Positions 63,154 to 64,000 of a stretch of 64,000 nt of DNA are shown here, piece by piece. The stretch is from Chloroflexota bacterium (GTDB taxonomy: Bacteria; Chloroflexota; Anaerolineae; J102). The stretch covers positions 1 to 64,000 of the forward strand of contig JAKOVD010000016.1 of assembly GCA_029782215.1 (NCBI GenBank), given 5' to 3'. Numbering within the stretch: position 1 is the stretch's first letter; every line of letters begins with the position of its first letter. A model generated the notes under the pieces. It was not told where the DNA came from. It saw only the letters and a list, made by a program, of their open reading frames with translations, and made no database searches. The translations under genes were made by a program, and so were the position numbers.

Positions 63154-64000
63154 ATGATACGCATTGACCCTCTCAACTCCTATCTGATTCTGGCCCTGGT
63201 CTATCTGATGATCTCGATCACGGGCTGGATTGTGCTGGTGCGCCAACGGTCGCGGGCAACAGCGTTCTGGTGTTTCGGCGGTATTCTCTACGGGCTCGCC
63301 CTGCTGCTGTTTGGACTGCGCGGCTTTATCCCCGATTGGGCCTCCTTCACGCTTGCCAACCTGCTGCTGTTTTCCGGCCTCCTCTGCTTCGCGCAGGCCC
63401 TGCGCCTTGAGTTGGTCAAGCCGTGGTCCGGGTGGGAGATGGCAGCGACGACCCTGGGATTCGGACTGATCTACCAGGGCAGCCGGGTGGAAGGGAGTGA
63501 TGCCCTGCGGGCAGTCGTTGCGCCGCTGGCCAGCGTGGTGGTGCTTCTGCACATGGCGGCCCTGGCCCGGCGTCTGGGGCGCGAACAGCAGAACCGCAGC
63601 GCTCAGGTGCTCGCCTGGGTCCTCATCGCCGCCGCCGCAGGGACCCTGCTGCGCGTCTTCCAGGTGGGTGTAGGCATTGGCACACTCAACATCGTGTCAG
63701 ATGAACCCGACATCCGGGCATACGCCCTGGGCAATTTGCTCTTCACTCTGCTGGTCAACGTGTGTTATGTCGGCTTCGTCCTCGGGCGCCAACAGCGCCA
63801 GCAGATCAAGATCGCAGCCCAGCATGCGATTGACCAGCGCCTGGGCGCCGTCGTCGGTCAGGGCATCGCCGGCATCGCCGAAACGGACATGGAGGGTCGC
63901 TATCTGTTCGTGAACGACCGTTTCTGCGCCATGACCGGATATTCGCGCGAGGAGCTACTGTCGCTCGGTGTCCAGGACCTCACGCACCCTGACGATTGGC
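63154..64000 (+). CDS. Membrane-bound PAS-domain sensor, truncated by window end
   Basis: 282 codons are visible, no stop. Seven hydrophobic segments fill about 8-205 (starting L-I-L-A-L-V-Y-L-M-I-S), a 7TM-like input region, then a short helix (Q-Q-R-Q-Q-I-K-I-A-A) and the start of a PAS domain at about 230 (A-G-I-A-E-T-D-M-E-G-R-Y-L-F-V-N-D-R-F). The output domain lies beyond the window; a histidine kinase or diguanylate cyclase is likely but not visible. Confidence 0.85.
   Translation, partial: MIRIDPLNSYLILALVYLMISITGWIVLVRQRSRATAFWCFGGILYGLALLLFGLRGFIPDWASFTLANLLLFSGLLCFAQALRLELVKPWSGWEMAATTLGFGLIYQGSRVEGSDALRAVVAPLASVVVLLHMAALARRLGREQQNRSAQVLAWVLIAAAAGTLLRVFQVGVGIGTLNIVSDEPDIRAYALGNLLFTLLVNVCYVGFVLGRQQRQQIKIAAQHAIDQRLGAVVGQGIAGIAETDMEGRYLFVNDRFCAMTGYSREELLSLGVQDLTHPDDW

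Overview
The window looks like one contiguous piece of a GC-rich bacterial chromosome from the phylum Chloroflexota (Anaerolineae/Caldilineae-like). This is an inference from gene content: a DUF6391-type protein, an F420-type luciferase-like monooxygenase, a GerW-type protein, a FabL-type enoyl reductase, a polyprenyl glycosylphosphotransferase with Chloroflexota-like glycosyltransferases, and an ATP synthase operon with a long subunit a. Nearly all DNA is coding. I see no insertion sequence, prophage, CRISPR array or rRNA operon, only one tRNA.

Layout. 1-3.6 kb: the end of an FtsK/SpoIIIE-like translocase, three small proteins, DNA polymerase III delta (holA) and an alpha/beta hydrolase. 3.6-9.8 kb: FmdB-type zinc ribbon, ornithine aminotransferase, recA-recX, rny and a NUDIX hydrolase. 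9.8-14.5 kb: urocanase behind a 22-bp perfect palindrome, a small Cys-rich gene broken by an in-frame amber codon, a DUF971 protein, an M23 peptidase with internal repeats, and proB. 14.5-20.7 kb: repeat-bearing spacer, FkbM methyltransferase, tRNA-Met, phosphodiester-glycosidase lipoprotein, acyl-CoA dehydrogenase, thiolase, a membrane protein, and a hairpin-rich spacer that may be an RNA gene. 20.7-30.2 kb, minus strand: proline dehydrogenase-FabL-DinB-DinB, then an envelope glycan cluster. 30.3-33.1 kb, minus strand: the classical rpmH-rnpA-yidD-yidC-jag cluster. 33.3-40.6 kb: HTH regulator, TlpA-like thioredoxin, divergent Lgt-like protein, nuclease-like protein, SDR, lipoprotein sortase, GAF-PAS histidine kinase, MreB. 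40.7-47.8 kb, minus strand: complete F1Fo ATP synthase operon (I-a-c-b-delta-alpha-gamma-beta-epsilon). 48-53.6 kb, minus strand: 2-oxoacid:ferredoxin oxidoreductase (alpha; fused beta-gamma), SDR, enoyl-CoA hydratase, cysteine-poor redoxin, VOC protein. 53.8-64 kb: zinc ribbon, GerW protein, LLM oxidoreductase, AlkD-like protein, winged-helix protein, aminotransferase, ArfB, NUDIX-like protein, metallo-beta-lactamase-fold hydrolase, Gfo/Idh/MocA oxidoreductase and the start of a membrane PAS sensor.

Taken together the genes suggest a heterotroph using amino acids (His, Pro, Orn/Arg) and acyl-CoA substrates, with ferredoxin-linked oxo-acid oxidation feeding a probably proton-driven ATP synthase. 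Regulation signals stand out more than any new gene cluster: a recurrent extended -10 motif (TGCTA...T) before many genes, several apparently leaderless starts, and two terminator-like hairpins with an identical 15-base tail placed directly in front of ribosome binding sites. I found no convincing new defence or mobile system. The best leads are the amber-interrupted gene, the candidate structured RNA at 20.34-20.70 kb and these regulatory patterns.
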